From Amycolatopsis sp. NBRC 101858 (lineage in GTDB: Bacteria > Actinomycetota > Actinomycetes > Mycobacteriales > Pseudonocardiaceae): a stretch of DNA of 64,000 nt. Shown piece by piece: positions 42,500 through 52,149 of the stretch. The stretch covers positions 391,391 to 455,390 of the forward strand of contig NZ_BSTD01000005.1 in the NCBI RefSeq assembly GCF_030269325.1, in the 5' to 3' direction. The notes below the pieces were generated by a model. It saw only the letters and a program-made list of their open reading frames with translations. It was not told where the DNA came from and did no database searches. The position numbers and the translations under genes are program-made. The first letter of the stretch is position 1. Every line of letters starts with the position of its first letter.

Positions 42500-42528
42500 C
42501 CCCGCTGTCCGTTTTCCGGGCAGCGGGG
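42500..42528 (+). other. Hairpin between rpsN and rpsH
   Basis: CCCCGCTGTCCG, loop TTTTC, CGGGCAGCGGGG: a 12-bp stem with one G-U pair, 28 nt after the rpsN stop and 29 nt before the rpsH start. A mid-operon control or processing site is possible. Confidence 0.6.
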
Positions 42529-42557
42529 AACCAGGCGAGAAAGGTTGACAGGTCACC

Positions 42558-42956
42558 ATGACGATGACCGACCCCATCGCAGACTTCTTGACGCGTCTGC
42601 GTAACGCGAACTCGGCGTACCACGACGAGGTCAAGCTCCCGCACTCGAAGCTCAAGGCGAACATCGCCGAGATCCTCAAGCGCGAGGGCTACATCGCGAG
42701 CTACCACGACGAGCCGGGCGAGAAGCACAAGAACCTCGTCGTCGTTCTCAAGTACGGCCCCAACCGTGAGCGGAGCATCGCCGGCCTCCGGCGCGTCTCC
42801 AAGCCCGGTCTGCGGGTCTACGCAAAATCGACCGAACTGCCGTCCGTTCTCGGTGGCCTGGGCGTCGCGATCATCTCGACGTCCGGCGGCCTCCAGACCG
42901 ACCGGCAGGCCAAGCGCAACAGCGTGGGCGGCGAAGTCCTCGCCTACGTCTGGTAA
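42558..42956 (+). CDS. rpsH: 30S ribosomal protein S8
   Basis: A 132-residue S8, a primary binder of the 16S central domain and the translational repressor of the spc operon in E. coli. Contains [20 protein letters not shown] and GGEVLAYVW. Two ATGs lie six bases apart (42558 and 42564), and the first is kept. Confidence 0.98.
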   Translation: MTMTDPIADFLTRLRNANSAYHDEVKLPHSKLKANIAEILKREGYIASYHDEPGEKHKNLVVVLKYGPNRERSIAGLRRVSKPGLRVYAKSTELPSVLGGLGVAIISTSGGLQTDRQAKRNSVGGEVLAYVW

Positions 42957-42972
42957 GGAAGGGGGCACAGAC

Positions 42973-43512
42973 ATGTCACGCATCGGAAAGCTGCCGGTCG
43001 CCGTCCCCTCCGGGGTCGAGGTGACCATCGACGGTCAGCACATCAGCGTCAAGGGCCCCAAGGGGACCCTGGAGCACACCATCGCCGAGCCGATCACGGT
43101 CGAGCGCGACGACGACGGCACCCTGCTGGTCAAGCGCCCGGACGACGAGCGCACCAGCAAGGCTCTGCACGGCCTCACCCGTACCCTGGTGAACAACCTG
43201 GTCGTGGGTGTGACCGCGGGCTACGAGAAGAAGCTCGAGATCCACGGTGTCGGTTACCGCGTGCAGGCCAAGGGCTCGGACCTCGAGTTCGCCCTCGGCT
43301 ACTCGCACCCGGTGAAGATCGAGGCCCCGGAGGGCATCACCTTCAAGGTGGAGACCCCGACCCGGTTCTCGGTCTCCGGTATCGACAAGCAGAAGGTCGG
43401 CCAGATCTCGGCCGTCATCCGCAAGCTGCGGCGCCCGGACCCGTACAAGGGCAAGGGCCTGCGGTACGAGGGTGAGAAGATCCGCCGCAAGGTCGGAAAG
43501 ACGGGTAAGTGA
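42973..43512 (+). CDS. rplF: 50S ribosomal protein L6
   Basis: A 179-residue L6 at the base of the L7/L12 stalk. Begins [20 protein letters not shown] and includes [20 protein letters not shown] and [23 protein letters not shown] 42973 is the conserved start, with AAGGAAGGGGG upstream; a longer frame overlaps rpsH and is rejected. Confidence 0.98.
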   Translation: MSRIGKLPVAVPSGVEVTIDGQHISVKGPKGTLEHTIAEPITVERDDDGTLLVKRPDDERTSKALHGLTRTLVNNLVVGVTAGYEKKLEIHGVGYRVQAKGSDLEFALGYSHPVKIEAPEGITFKVETPTRFSVSGIDKQKVGQISAVIRKLRRPDPYKGKGLRYEGEKIRRKVGKTGK

Positions 43513-43514
43513 TC

Positions 43515-43913
43515 ATGAGCGACACGACTACGAAGCGCAAGCCGGTGGGCAAGGACATCTCGACCCGCCGCCGCGTCGCGAAGGCCCGTCGGCACTTCCG
43601 GCTCCGCAAGAAGGTCTCGGGCACGGACCAGCGTCCGCGCCTGGTCGTCAAGCGGTCCTCGCGGCACATCGCCGTGCAGGTCATCGACGACCTGGTCGGC
43701 CACACCCTGGTGTCGGCGTCCTCCCTCGAGGCGGACCTCCGGTCGTTCGACGGCGACAAGAAGGCCAAGGCCGCCAAGGTCGGGGCGCTCGTCGCGGAGC
43801 GGGCCAAGAACGCCGGGATCTCGGCTGTGGTGTTCGACCGTGGTGGCAACGCCTACCACGGCCGCATCGCCGCGCTCGCCGACGCCGCCCGTGAGGCGGG
43901 GTTGGAGTTCTGA
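43515..43913 (+). CDS. rplR: 50S ribosomal protein L18
   Basis: A 132-residue L18, a 5S rRNA binder. Contains [20 protein letters not shown] and [19 protein letters not shown]. The ATG at 43515 is chosen; GTG 43509 would add two residues and overlap rplF by GTGA. Confidence 0.97.
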   Translation: MSDTTTKRKPVGKDISTRRRVAKARRHFRLRKKVSGTDQRPRLVVKRSSRHIAVQVIDDLVGHTLVSASSLEADLRSFDGDKKAKAAKVGALVAERAKNAGISAVVFDRGGNAYHGRIAALADAAREAGLEF

Positions 43914-43947
43914 CGATGCAGAAGCTTGTTAACGGAAGGAATGCCTG

Positions 43948-44595
43948 ATGCCGGGACGTACACGGCAATTCGGCGGCGGACAGGGCGGACCCGGCGGGCA
44001 GGGCGGCAACGACCGCAATGAACGTCGCGGTGGCGGCCGGGACCGGCGCGACAGCGGCCGTGGCGGGGCCGGCCAGGACAAGACCCCGCACCTCGAGAAG
44101 GTCGTGACGATCAACCGCGTCGCCAAGGTCGTCAAGGGTGGTCGTCGCTTCAGCTTCACCGCCCTGGTGGTCGTCGGTGACGGCGACGGTCAGGTCGGCG
44201 TCGGCTACGGCAAGGCCAAGGAAGTTCCCGCGGCGATCGCCAAGGGCGTCGAGGAAGCGAAGAAGAACTTCTTCCGCGTTCCCCGCGTCGGCGGCACCAT
44301 CCCCCACCCGATCCAGGGTGAGGAGGCCGCCGGTGTCGTGCTGCTCCGTCCGGCGTCCGCCGGTACCGGCGTCATCGCCGGTGGCCCGGTGCGCGCGGTG
44401 CTGGAGTGCGCGGGTGTCCACGACGTGCTGTCGAAGTCGCTCGGCTCCGACAACGCGATCAACATCGTGCACGCGACCGTGGCGGCCCTGAAGGGCCTGC
44501 AGCGTCCCGAAGAGGTCGCGGCCCGCCGCGGTCTCCCGCTCGAGGACGTCGCGCCGGCCCGGATGCTGCGCCAGCGCGCGGGCCAGGGGGTCTGA
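43948..44595 (+). CDS. rpsE: 30S ribosomal protein S5
   Basis: A 215-residue S5 that guards decoding accuracy and the mRNA channel. The first 45 residues are a Gly/Arg/Gln-rich extension ([20 protein letters not shown]), longer than in E. coli. The core starts at [20 protein letters not shown], then [27 protein letters not shown] precedes the ATG. Confidence 0.98.
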   Translation: MPGRTRQFGGGQGGPGGQGGNDRNERRGGGRDRRDSGRGGAGQDKTPHLEKVVTINRVAKVVKGGRRFSFTALVVVGDGDGQVGVGYGKAKEVPAAIAKGVEEAKKNFFRVPRVGGTIPHPIQGEEAAGVVLLRPASAGTGVIAGGPVRAVLECAGVHDVLSKSLGSDNAINIVHATVAALKGLQRPEEVAARRGLPLEDVAPARMLRQRAGQGV

Positions 44596-44596
44596 C

Positions 44597-44782
44597 ATGG
44601 CTGAGCTCAAGGTCACCCAGGTCAAGAGCAAGATCGGCACGAAGCACGCTCACCGCGAGTCGCTGCGCACCCTCGGGCTGCGCAAGATCCGCCAGAGCGT
44701 CGTGCGGGAAGACACCCCCCAGGTGCGCGGCCTGATCCACACCGTCCGCCACCTGGTGGAGGTCGAGGAGGTCAAGGCATGA
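44597..44782 (+). CDS. rpmD: 50S ribosomal protein L30
   Basis: A 61-residue L30: [20 protein letters not shown], then [20 protein letters not shown]. It starts one base after the rpsE stop and overlaps rplO by ATGA. Confidence 0.98.
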   Translation: MAELKVTQVKSKIGTKHAHRESLRTLGLRKIRQSVVREDTPQVRGLIHTVRHLVEVEEVKA

Positions 44783-45225
44783 CGGCCATCAAGATCCACC
44801 ACCTGCGCCCGGCTCCGGGCTCGAAGCGCGAGAAGATGCGCGTCGGTCGTGGTGAAGGCTCGAAGGGCAAGACGGCCGGTCGCGGTACGAAGGGCACCAA
44901 GGCCCGGAAGAACGTGCCCGCCGGGTTCGAGGGTGGGCAGATGCCCATCCACATGCGGCTCCCGAAGCTGCGTGGCTTCAAGAACCGCTTCCGCACCGAG
45001 TACCAGCCGGTGAACGTGGGCGACATCGCCCGCGTCTTCCCGGACGGTGGCACGGTCGGCACCGAAGAGCTCGCCGCCGCGGGTCTCGTCCGCAAGGGCA
45101 AGCTCGTCAAGGTGCTCGGCAACGGTGACGTCAACGGCGTCAAGCTCGACGTGACCGCCGACGGTTTCTCCGGCTCCGCCAAGGAGAAGCTCGAAGCGGC
45201 CGGTGGCTCCGCCACCACCAACTGA
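44779..45225 (+). CDS. rplO: 50S ribosomal protein L15
   Basis: A 148-residue L15, a late 50S assembly protein. Has [20 protein letters not shown] and [20 protein letters not shown]. Overlaps rpmD by ATGA. It ends the spc group here: secY lies 3 kb further on, past an accessory island. Confidence 0.98.
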   Translation: MTAIKIHHLRPAPGSKREKMRVGRGEGSKGKTAGRGTKGTKARKNVPAGFEGGQMPIHMRLPKLRGFKNRFRTEYQPVNVGDIARVFPDGGTVGTEELAAAGLVRKGKLVKVLGNGDVNGVKLDVTADGFSGSAKEKLEAAGGSATTN

Positions 45226-45237
45226 GCGGTAGCTCGT

Positions 45238-45273
45238 CCGAAGGCCCGTCTGGTTCGCCAGGCGGGCCTTCGG
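45238..45273 (+). terminator. Terminator of the S10/spc gene string
   Basis: A 16-bp stem with a TTCG tetraloop and one G-U pair (CCGAAGGCCCGTCTGG / CCAGGCGGGCCTTCGG), starting 13 nt after the rplO stop. Confidence 0.88.
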
Positions 45274-45325
45274 CGTTTCCCGGGTTCGCTTGTGGTGACC
45301 TCGGTCCGACGGAAGGATCGGCGGG

Positions 45326-45949
45326 ATGGACGTCACCCCGCCGGCGGCTCGCCGTGGTCCGGTCTTCCCGGTTTTCCTGGCGCCCGTGCTGGTGGTGCTG
45401 TCGCTCGCGCTGACGGTCTTCGGGACGTTCCTGCCGTTCTTCCGCACCGAGCAGACGCTGGGGATGGAACCGTCCGGGGTCGCGCGGTCGACCCTGCGGG
45501 CCTGGCGGATCGACTACTCGTTCCCGGGTGAGGGCGAGTTGAGCGCGCCTTCGGTGCCGCTCGGGTTCCCGCTGCTGCTGGCGAGCGCGATCCTCCTGGT
45601 GGCAGCGGTCCTGGGCATCCGCCAGGCGGCAACCCACCGCCCGTCCGCGGCGGCGCGCCGGACGACGCTGGCGGGAGCGGCGTTCCTGGCGGGAGCGGTC
45701 GGCACGATCGGCATGCAGGGCGCGCGCGGGCTTTTCGCCGACAGCGCACCCCCGGTGACCACGACGGCCCTGGCAGGCATGTGGGTGCTGACGGCGGCAG
45801 TCTTGGCAGCGGTGGCGGCAGCACTGCTGAACCACCGCCGGCTCGCGGAGCGCCGCCCGGAGTGGGCCGACCCGGCGGTGGCGTTCGCGGACACCCGGAC
45901 ACCGCCCTCGGGCGTGGTGATCACGGTCCTGCCCCCGGAGGACGACTGA
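45326..45949 (+). CDS. Membrane protein, four transmembrane helices (paralogue of next gene)
   Basis: A 207-residue protein with four hydrophobic segments: about 13-38 (VFLAPVLVVLSLALTVFGTF), 75-95, 112-130 and 145-165. The C-terminus is a short cytoplasmic tail WADPAVAFADTRTPPSGVVI followed by TVLPPEDD. The same four-helix core and tail recur in the protein at 46009-47340. No known family recognised. ATG 45326 has GGCGGG close upstream. It lies between rplO and secY. Confidence 0.72.
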   Translation: MDVTPPAARRGPVFPVFLAPVLVVLSLALTVFGTFLPFFRTEQTLGMEPSGVARSTLRAWRIDYSFPGEGELSAPSVPLGFPLLLASAILLVAAVLGIRQAATHRPSAAARRTTLAGAAFLAGAVGTIGMQGARGLFADSAPPVTTTALAGMWVLTAAVLAAVAAALLNHRRLAERRPEWADPAVAFADTRTPPSGVVITVLPPEDD

Positions 45950-46008
45950 CCGGACAGGTTCCGGGCCGTTTCCTTGCCGTGGCGCGGATCCGGACGGAGG
46001 ATCACAGG

Positions 46009-47340
46009 GTGGACAGACCGTCGCAGAACCCACCCGAGCGGCCAGGCCCAACGCCGGAGTCACCGCTGAGCTTCCCGGTCGAGGCCCCGAAGCTCGCGGG
46101 AGTGGAGCCGGGCGCGGGGGAGCCGCTCGAGTTCCCGGCGGAGTTTGCACCGCCTGCGGTGGGGGCTGCCGGTCCGCTGGTGCCGGGGGAGGCCGGGTTG
46201 CCTGCGAATCCGCTCGCCTCCCCAGCCACCGCGGCGCCCGCCGATCCGCCTGTTCCGGTGGAAGCGGCGGCGAATCCCCTGGCCATCCCAGCCACCGCGG
46301 CGCCCGCCGTGCCTGCGAATCCGCTCGCCTTCCCGGCGGAGGTCACCCCGCCTGCGGTCGGGGCTGCCACCCCGCTCGTTCCGGCGGAACCCGCGAGTCC
46401 GCTCGCCTTCCCCGCGGAGGTCACCTCGTCCGCTGGCGGTTCGCCTGTTCCGGTTGAGCCCACGAACCCCCTGGCCTTCCCCTCGGAGGTCGCAACTCCC
46501 GCCGGCGCACCGACGCTCCCGGCGGAAGCGGCGCCGGCGAATCCACTGGCCTTCCCGGCCGCAGCGGCGCCCGCCGATCCGCTCGCCTTCCCCGAGCAGG
46601 CCGCCTCCGCATCCCACCCGGCCGAGCAGCTGCCCTTCCCAGTCGCCGAGCTACCCGGCGCGGTCACCCCCATCCCGCCACCGGCCCCGGCAGCCGCCCC
46701 CGCACCGATCCCCGCCACCGAAGCCGCCGCCGCCCCCTCCGGGCTCCCGCGCTTCCTCGCACCCGCCCTCACCGCCGTTGCCGCCCTCATGGCCGTCGGC
46801 GGGCTCTTCCTTCCTCTCTTCCGGCTGCAGCAGCACATCAACATCCGGCAAGGGTTCTTCGAAGCCCAGCTCACCGTCACCGAGACCGCCTGGGCCAGCC
46901 GCACCGAGATTCCCGGGCAGGAGGTCACCGAGCAGGGGGCGCCGCCGGTCGGCATTCCGCTGATCTTCGCCGTTCTCGTGCTGGCCGTCGCCGCTTTCAC
47001 CGCCTACTCGCGGCCGGACCGGGGCCTGGGACGGTGGCTGATCGCCGCCGGGGCCTTCTTCACCGCCGGCGTGGTCAGCACCGCCGGGATGACCGGGCCC
47101 GGGTGGGCCTCCATGGCGGACGGCCTGGACCTCGACGTCGTCACGGGGGCCGGCATGTGGCTGCTGATCGGGGCCACCGCGCTGGCCGCCGTCGCCGCCG
47201 TGCTCGCCTACCTGCCCGCTCGGCGGCGCACCCTGGGCACCTGGGCCGATCCGGCCTTGGCCTACGCCGACACCCCGACCCCGCCCAGCGGAGTCGCGAT
47301 CACCGTGCTGCCGCCGGAACCGGACGAAAAACACGATTAA
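46009..47340 (+). CDS. Pro/Ala-repeat membrane protein, paralogue of the upstream gene
   Basis: A 443-residue protein from GTG 46009, with GGACGGAGG upstream. Residues about 15-220 are a low-complexity region with about ten copies of a PLAFPAE-like motif (NPLASPAT, NPLAIPAT, NPLAFPAE, SPLAFPAE, NPLAFPSE, DPLAFPEQ). Residues about 250-430 match the 207-residue neighbour: FLAPALTAVAALMAVGGLFL, three more helices and the tail WADPALAYADTPTPPSGVAI. So it is a paralogue with an added cytoplasmic, probably disordered, N-terminus. Function unknown. Confidence 0.74.
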   Translation: MDRPSQNPPERPGPTPESPLSFPVEAPKLAGVEPGAGEPLEFPAEFAPPAVGAAGPLVPGEAGLPANPLASPATAAPADPPVPVEAAANPLAIPATAAPAVPANPLAFPAEVTPPAVGAATPLVPAEPASPLAFPAEVTSSAGGSPVPVEPTNPLAFPSEVATPAGAPTLPAEAAPANPLAFPAAAAPADPLAFPEQAASASHPAEQLPFPVAELPGAVTPIPPPAPAAAPAPIPATEAAAAPSGLPRFLAPALTAVAALMAVGGLFLPLFRLQQHINIRQGFFEAQLTVTETAWASRTEIPGQEVTEQGAPPVGIPLIFAVLVLAVAAFTAYSRPDRGLGRWLIAAGAFFTAGVVSTAGMTGPGWASMADGLDLDVVTGAGMWLLIGATALAAVAAVLAYLPARRRTLGTWADPALAYADTPTPPSGVAITVLPPEPDEKHD

Positions 47341-47358
47341 CCCGCTCGCCATCCCGGC

Positions 47359-47364
47359 TACCGT
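47359..47364 (+). promoter_or_regulatory. Candidate -10 box of the LysE-type gene
   Basis: TACCGT lies 7 nt before ATG 47372 with no Shine-Dalgarno sequence, again a leaderless pattern. Confidence 0.35.
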
Positions 47365-47371
47365 GAAAGCC

Positions 47372-47995
47372 ATGTTGGTCTTCTTCGGGGCGTCCGTGCT
47401 CATCGCGCTTACGCCAGGGGCGAACAACCTGCTCGGTCTCCACCACGGGATGACGCACGGTGTTCGCCGCGGCCTCGCCGGGCTGGCCGGCCGGCTGGCC
47501 GCGTTCACCCTGTTGATCACCGCCGTGGCGGCCGGGCTCGGGCAGCTGCTGGCCGCGTCCGAGACCGCCCTCGCGATCATCAAGTGGGCCGGCGCGGCCT
47601 ACCTCCTCTACCTCGGCGTGCGGATCCTGTGGTCCACCATCCGGCGCAAAGGCGACGAACCCGAAGCCGTCCGGGCGAGCACCGGACCGGCGTCGGCGTG
47701 GCGCGTCGCGCGCAAGGAGTTCGGGGTCGCGATCACCAACCCGAAGGCGATCCTCATCTTCACCGCCTTCGTCCCGCAGTTCATCGACGCAGCTCACGGG
47801 CCCTTTTCGGCCCAGATCGCACTGCTGGGCGCGGTCTACCTGCTGGCCGAGTTCCTGGCCGGCTCGGTGTACGTCGGCGTCGGCGCGGCGGTGAAGTCGA
47901 TCGAGCTCACGCGGCGGGCCCGGCGCAACGTCGACCGCGGCACCGGTGTGGTCCTCGTCGGGCTGGCCGGCGTGCTCGCGACGTCGACCGCTTGA
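47372..47995 (+). CDS. LysE/RhtB family amino-acid exporter
   Basis: A 207-residue inner-membrane protein with about six helices. The N-terminal motif LVFFGASVLIALTPGANNLL matches the LysE signature (TPGPNxL), and AVTNPKA-like GVAITNPKAILIFTAFVPQF is also typical. Such proteins export amino acids or related metabolites. An in-frame GTG at 47363 is an alternative start. Not clearly linked to its neighbours. Confidence 0.88.
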   Translation: MLVFFGASVLIALTPGANNLLGLHHGMTHGVRRGLAGLAGRLAAFTLLITAVAAGLGQLLAASETALAIIKWAGAAYLLYLGVRILWSTIRRKGDEPEAVRASTGPASAWRVARKEFGVAITNPKAILIFTAFVPQFIDAAHGPFSAQIALLGAVYLLAEFLAGSVYVGVGAAVKSIELTRRARRNVDRGTGVVLVGLAGVLATSTA

Positions 47996-48252
47996 TCGAC
48001 AATCTGTCAAGCCATCCGGCCAAGACGGCGATGTGGATCAACCCGCCGGAGCAACCTTGGTACGGAAAACGCACACGCACTGCGGACACGCCCTGTGAAG
48101 CTGTTAGAGTCGGCGACACGCTTCGGGACGAGTGTGCCCCGAAGCGTTCCTGGCTTGCGTGCCAGTAGTGCTGTGTGTTCCCGCCGGCCACCCGTGCCGG
48201 CCAAGCCGATCGTCGGTTGAGGACGGCCGACGACGCCGAGGAGGTCCCCCGC
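47996..48252 (+). promoter_or_regulatory. secY promoter and leader region
   Basis: 257 bp with no gene. TTAGAG near 48104 with TGCGGA about 17 nt upstream is a weak promoter candidate. GAGGAGG just before GTG 48253 is a strong RBS. Confidence 0.4.
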
Positions 48253-49560
48253 GTGTTCAGCGCCTTCCGCTCGGCTCTCGCGACGCCGGATCTACGCAAG
48301 AAGATCCTGTTCACGCTAGCCATCGTCGCGGTCTACCGAATCGGTGCGACCATTCCGGCACCCGGGATCTCCTACGGGGCGGTCCAGGCCTGTAGTTCCC
48401 AGGCGCAGCAGGAAGGCGTCTACCAGCTGCTGAACCTGTTCAGCGGCGGTGCGCTGCTGCAGCTGTCGCTCTTCTCGACCGGCATCATGCCGTACATCAC
48501 GGCGAGCATCATCATCCAGCTGCTGACCGTGGTCATCCCGCGGTTCGAGGAGCTGAAGAAGGAAGGCCAGTCGGGCCAGGGCAAGCTGACCCAGTACACC
48601 CGGTACCTGACGGTCGCGCTGGCGATCCTGCAGGCCACCGGCGTGGTCGCGCTCGCGGACCGCAAGCAGCTCTTCCCGGACTGCGACCAGCCGATCATCC
48701 CGGACAACAGCGTCTACTCGCTCGCCATCATCGTGATCACCATGACCGCGGGCACCGCCGTCATGATGTGGCTGGGTGAGCTGATCACCGAACGCGGTGT
48801 CGGCAACGGCATGTCCGTCCTGATCTTCCTGAACATCGCCGCGCGCATCCCGGTCGAGGGCGGCAACATCCTCAGCAACGGCGGTGGCGTCGCGCTGACG
48901 ATGATCTGCGTCTTCGGCCTCGTGATCATCGCGAGCGTCATCTTCGTCGAGCAGGGGCAGCGCCGGATCCCGGTGCAGTACGCCAAGCGCATGATCGGCC
49001 GCCGGATGTACGGCGGCACGTCGACCTACCTGCCGATCAAGGTGAACCAGGCCGGCGTCATCCCGGTCATCTTCGCGTCTTCCCTGCTGTACCTGCCGGA
49101 CCTGATCAGCCGCCTCGTCGGCGACCAGAACGCCAACTCCGGCTGGCAGGTCTTCATCAAGAACTACATCGTGAACCAGTCCAGCTGGGTGCACATCGCG
49201 CTGTACTTCGCCCTGATCATCTTCTTCACGTACTTCTACATCACGATCACGTTCAACGTGGACGAGCGTGCGGAAGAGATGAAGAAGTTCGGCGGGTTCA
49301 TCCCGGGCATCCGCCCGGGCCGCCCGACGGCGGAGTACCTGAGCTTCGTGCTCGGCCGGATCACCCTTCCGGGTTCGCTGTACCTGGGTATCATCGCGAT
49401 CCTTCCGAACTTCTTCCTGTCGGTGACCGGTAGCGGGAACAACCAGAACTTCCCGTTCGGTGGCACGGCTGTGCTGATCATGGTCGGTGTCGGGCTCGAC
49501 ACCGTGAAGCAGATCGAAAGCCAGCTGATGCAGCGCAACTACGAAGGGTTCTTGAAGTGA
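48253..49560 (+). CDS. secY: Protein translocase subunit SecY
   Basis: A 435-residue channel subunit with about ten transmembrane helices. GTG 48253 ([19 protein letters not shown]) is preceded by GAGGAGG; an earlier ATG gives an unrelated leader. Conserved features: the plug region after [35 protein letters not shown] and the cytoplasmic loop [20 protein letters not shown]. The stop overlaps the adk GTG (GTGA). Confidence 0.98.
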   Translation: MFSAFRSALATPDLRKKILFTLAIVAVYRIGATIPAPGISYGAVQACSSQAQQEGVYQLLNLFSGGALLQLSLFSTGIMPYITASIIIQLLTVVIPRFEELKKEGQSGQGKLTQYTRYLTVALAILQATGVVALADRKQLFPDCDQPIIPDNSVYSLAIIVITMTAGTAVMMWLGELITERGVGNGMSVLIFLNIAARIPVEGGNILSNGGGVALTMICVFGLVIIASVIFVEQGQRRIPVQYAKRMIGRRMYGGTSTYLPIKVNQAGVIPVIFASSLLYLPDLISRLVGDQNANSGWQVFIKNYIVNQSSWVHIALYFALIIFFTYFYITITFNVDERAEEMKKFGGFIPGIRPGRPTAEYLSFVLGRITLPGSLYLGIIAILPNFFLSVTGSGNNQNFPFGGTAVLIMVGVGLDTVKQIESQLMQRNYEGFLK

Positions 49561-50111
49561 CGCGGCTGGTTCTCGTGGGTCCGCCCGGCGCGGGCAAAGG
49601 TACGCAGGCGGTGGCTCTGTCGGAGCAGCTGCGCATCCCGCACATCTCCACGGGTGAGCTGTTCCGCGCGCACGTCGGCCAGGAGACCCCGCTGGGCCAG
49701 GAAGCCAAGCGCTACCTGGACTCGGGCGAGCTCGTGCCCGACTCGGTGACGAACGAGATGGTCCGCGAGCGCCTGGCGGAGCCGGACGCGAAGGTCGGCT
49801 TCCTGCTCGACGGCTTCCCCCGCAACACCAAGCAGGCCGAGGTCCTCGGCGAGATCCTCGGCGACGCCGACGTCTCGCTCGACGCCGTGATCCAGCTGCA
49901 GGTGCCGGAGGACGTCGTCGTCGGGCGCCTCATGTCCCGCGGCCGCGCGGACGACACCGAAGAGGTCATCCGCCGCCGCCAGCAGATCTACGTGTCGGAC
50001 ACCGCGCCGCTGCTGGAGTACTACGCCGGCATCCTGGTGACCGTCGACGGCGTCGGCAGCGTGGAGGAGATCTCCGGCCGGGTGCTGGAAGCGCTGCGCG
50101 ACCGCACGTGA
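49557..50111 (+). CDS. adk: Adenylate kinase
   Basis: A 184-residue enzyme: AMP + ATP = 2 ADP. P-loop [13 protein letters not shown] near residues 6-18, substrate LDGFPRN, and the Arg-rich LID ([15 protein letters not shown]) in the short form used by actinobacteria. Overlaps secY by GTGA and map by GTGA. Confidence 0.97.
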   Translation: MTRLVLVGPPGAGKGTQAVALSEQLRIPHISTGELFRAHVGQETPLGQEAKRYLDSGELVPDSVTNEMVRERLAEPDAKVGFLLDGFPRNTKQAEVLGEILGDADVSLDAVIQLQVPEDVVVGRLMSRGRADDTEEVIRRRQQIYVSDTAPLLEYYAGILVTVDGVGSVEEISGRVLEALRDRT

Positions 50112-50932
50112 ATCTCGGAGGATTGCGTGTTCTGCAAGTGCTCCGCCGTGGGCGCATGATCGAGGTCAAGACCCCGAACGAGCTGCAGGCGATGCGGGCC
50201 GCCGGGCTCGTCGTCGCCCGCACGCTGGCGGCGGTCCGCGCCACGGCCAAACCGGGCGTCAGCACGGCCGAGCTCGACGAGCTGGCCGAGCAGACGATCC
50301 GGGACGCCGGCGCGGTGCCGTCCTTCAAGGGCTACCACGGCTTCCCGGCGTCGATCTGCGCGTCGGTGAACGAGCAGATCGTCCACGGCATCCCGGCGAA
50401 GACCCAGGTGCTGGCCGACGGCGACATCATCTCCGTCGACTGCGGGGCGATCCTCGACGGCTGGCACGGCGACTCCGCCGTGACGCTGGCCATCGGCGAC
50501 GTCTCCGACGCCGACCTGGCGCTGTCCGCGGCGACCGAAGCGGCGATGTGGGCCGGCATCGAGGCGGTCAGCGCCGGCGGCCGGTTGACCGACATCTCTT
50601 ACGCCGTCCAGTCGGCCGCCGAACGCGCGGGCCGCGACGACGGCATCGAGTACGGGATGATCGTCGAGTACGGCGGCCACGGCATCGGGCGCCAGATGCA
50701 CATGGACCCGTTCCTGCCGAACATCGGCAAGCCGGGCAAGGGCCCGCGGCTGAAGGCGGGCATGGCGCTGGCCATCGAGCCGATGCTGACCGGCGGCGGT
50801 GGCGAGACCCGCGAGCTGGACGACGGCTGGACGGTTGTCACGGCCGACGGCTCCCGCGCGGCCCACTGGGAGCACACCGTCGCCATCACCGAAGAGGGCC
50901 CGTGGGTCCTCACGGCTCCTGAGGACTCCTGA
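50108..50932 (+). CDS. map: Methionine aminopeptidase, type I
   Basis: A 274-residue enzyme that removes N-terminal Met from new proteins. Metal and active-site residues are in [20 protein letters not shown] (substrate His), [20 protein letters not shown] (two Asp), [19 protein letters not shown] (Glu) and WEHTVAIT. The start is uncertain: GTG 50108 gives the local GTGA coupling and an N-terminal extension, while ATG 50156 begins [13 protein letters not shown] without a visible RBS. Confidence 0.95.
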   Translation: MNLGGLRVLQVLRRGRMIEVKTPNELQAMRAAGLVVARTLAAVRATAKPGVSTAELDELAEQTIRDAGAVPSFKGYHGFPASICASVNEQIVHGIPAKTQVLADGDIISVDCGAILDGWHGDSAVTLAIGDVSDADLALSAATEAAMWAGIEAVSAGGRLTDISYAVQSAAERAGRDDGIEYGMIVEYGGHGIGRQMHMDPFLPNIGKPGKGPRLKAGMALAIEPMLTGGGGETRELDDGWTVVTADGSRAAHWEHTVAITEEGPWVLTAPEDS

Positions 50933-50997
50933 CCTGCGCTTTCACCCTTCCGTGGTGATCGACGTCACGTGCACCTGCGCATCCTCCTAGCATGATT

Positions 50998-51014
50998 ACC
51001 CCCGGTTTGGGGGT
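50998..51014 (+). terminator. Possible terminator of secY-adk-map
   Basis: ACCCCC, loop GGTTT, GGGGGT: a 6-bp GC stem 65 nt after the map stop. It overlaps the start of the infA promoter region. Confidence 0.4.
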
Positions 51015-51036
51015 CGCGACACGGGTTGCGTACACT
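51007..51036 (+). promoter_or_regulatory. Candidate promoter of infA and the alpha operon
   Basis: TTGGGG (51007-51012), 18-nt spacer, TACACT (51031-51036). The -10 fits the TANNNT consensus; the -35 is weak. Confidence 0.45.
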
Positions 51037-51194
51037 GTCAAGTCGGCGCACTTATCGCGCCCGGATCCGCGCGCTCGTGAACTCACGATCTTGGGACCCG
51101 GGCCCCAGTGTGCCACGCACCACCCAACCCAGCACTAGTGCTCGAGTTGATCAGGTGTGGCGACAGGCAATGCTGACAAGGAAATGCGGAGGAC

Positions 51195-51416
51195 ATGGCG
51201 AAGAAAGACGGGGCCATCGAGGTCGAAGGCCGCGTAGTCGAGCCGCTCCCCAACGCGATGTTCCGCGTCGAGTTGGAGAACGGTCACAAGGTCCTGGCAC
51301 ACATCAGCGGCAAGATGCGGCAGCACTACATCCGCATCCTGCCCGAGGACAGGGTTGTCGTGGAGCTCTCGCCCTACGACCTCTCTCGTGGTCGCATCGT
51401 CTACCGCTACAAGTGA
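51195..51416 (+). CDS. infA: Translation initiation factor IF-1
   Basis: A 73-residue OB-fold factor that binds the 30S A site. Begins [20 protein letters not shown] and ends [18 protein letters not shown] lies upstream. Heads the infA-rpmJ-rpsM-rpsK-rpsD-rpoA-rplQ string. Confidence 0.98.
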   Translation: MAKKDGAIEVEGRVVEPLPNAMFRVELENGHKVLAHISGKMRQHYIRILPEDRVVVELSPYDLSRGRIVYRYK

Positions 51417-51449
51417 TCACGAAGAGCAGCTACTAGGAGAGCAGAAGAC

Positions 51450-51563
51450 GTGAAGGTCCAGCCGAGCGTCAAGAAGATCTGCGACAAGTGCAAGGTGATC
51501 CGCCGCCACGGCCGGATCATGGTGATCTGCGAGAACCTGCGGCACAAGCAGCGGCAGGGCTGA
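51450..51563 (+). CDS. rpmJ: 50S ribosomal protein L36
   Basis: A 37-residue protein, GTG 51450 to TGA 51561-51563, with AGGAGA upstream. It starts [20 protein letters not shown] and carries the zinc ligands Cys11, Cys14, Cys27 and His32, so it is the zinc-binding form. 33 bp after infA. Confidence 0.98.
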   Translation: MKVQPSVKKICDKCKVIRRHGRIMVICENLRHKQRQG

Positions 51564-51768
51564 TCACTCGCACTCGACCAGAGTGGATTGACGGCTACAC
51601 ACCCTCCCCGCACCTGCCGGGTCACGCGAGTGGCCTGGTTCACCCCCGGACTTCAGGCCGGGGCCGGGACACCCGAAGCGCAAGCCGAGGGCACGACAGG
51701 CGAGTCGGTCCCGGAACCGGACGGGGAGCAGACCTGAAGATGAATTCAATGAAGGAGCATCAACGCCA
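51564..51768 (+). promoter_or_regulatory. 205-bp spacer upstream of rpsM
   Basis: No gene seen. It contains the hairpin CCCCGG-(8 nt)-CCGGGG (51644-51663) and GAAGGAG (51751-51757) as the rpsM RBS. A separate promoter or attenuator for rpsM-rpoA is possible. Confidence 0.4.
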
Positions 51769-52149
51769 ATGGCACGACTCGCTGGCGTAGACCTCCCCCG
51801 CGAAAAGCGGTTGGAGATCGCGCTTACGTACATCTACGGCATCGGCCGTACCCGCTCGAAGCAGCTCATCAAGGCTGCCGAGCTCAACGCGGACACCCGC
51901 GTCAAAGACCTCAGCGATGACGACCTCGCGAAGCTGCGTACGTACATCGAAGAGAACTTCAAGGTCGAGGGTGACCTTCGCCGCGAGGTGAACGCCGACA
52001 TCCGTCGGAAGATCGAGATCGGGTGCTACGAGGGCCTTCGCTGGCGCCGCGGACTTCCCGTCCGTGGTCAGCGCACGAAGACCAACGCCCGTACCCGCAA
52101 GGGTCCGAAGAAGACGGTCGCCGGCAAGAAGAAGGCTGGCAAGAAGTGA
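51769..52149 (+). CDS. rpsM: 30S ribosomal protein S13
   Basis: A 126-residue S13 of the 30S head. Begins [20 protein letters not shown] and contains [20 protein letters not shown]; the tail is basic (GKKKAGKK). Its stop overlaps the start of the 61-aa gene (GTGA), which is not the usual neighbour. Confidence 0.98.
   Translation: MARLAGVDLPREKRLEIALTYIYGIGRTRSKQLIKAAELNADTRVKDLSDDDLAKLRTYIEENFKVEGDLRREVNADIRRKIEIGCYEGLRWRRGLPVRGQRTKTNARTRKGPKKTVAGKKKAGKK

Larger units (their letters stand above)
50933..51194 (+). promoter_or_regulatory. infA leader region
   Basis: 262 bp without a gene, holding a terminator-like hairpin (50998-51014), the infA promoter candidate, and the dyad TCGTGA-AC-TCACGA near 51076 whose GTGAACTCAC core is shared with the rplN spacer. 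GGAGGA precedes ATG 51195. Confidence 0.5.

Noticed and set aside
42766-42972. Upstream extension of rplF overlapping rpsH
   Set aside because: L6 starts with MSRIGK at 42973; the rest is an alternative frame of rpsH.
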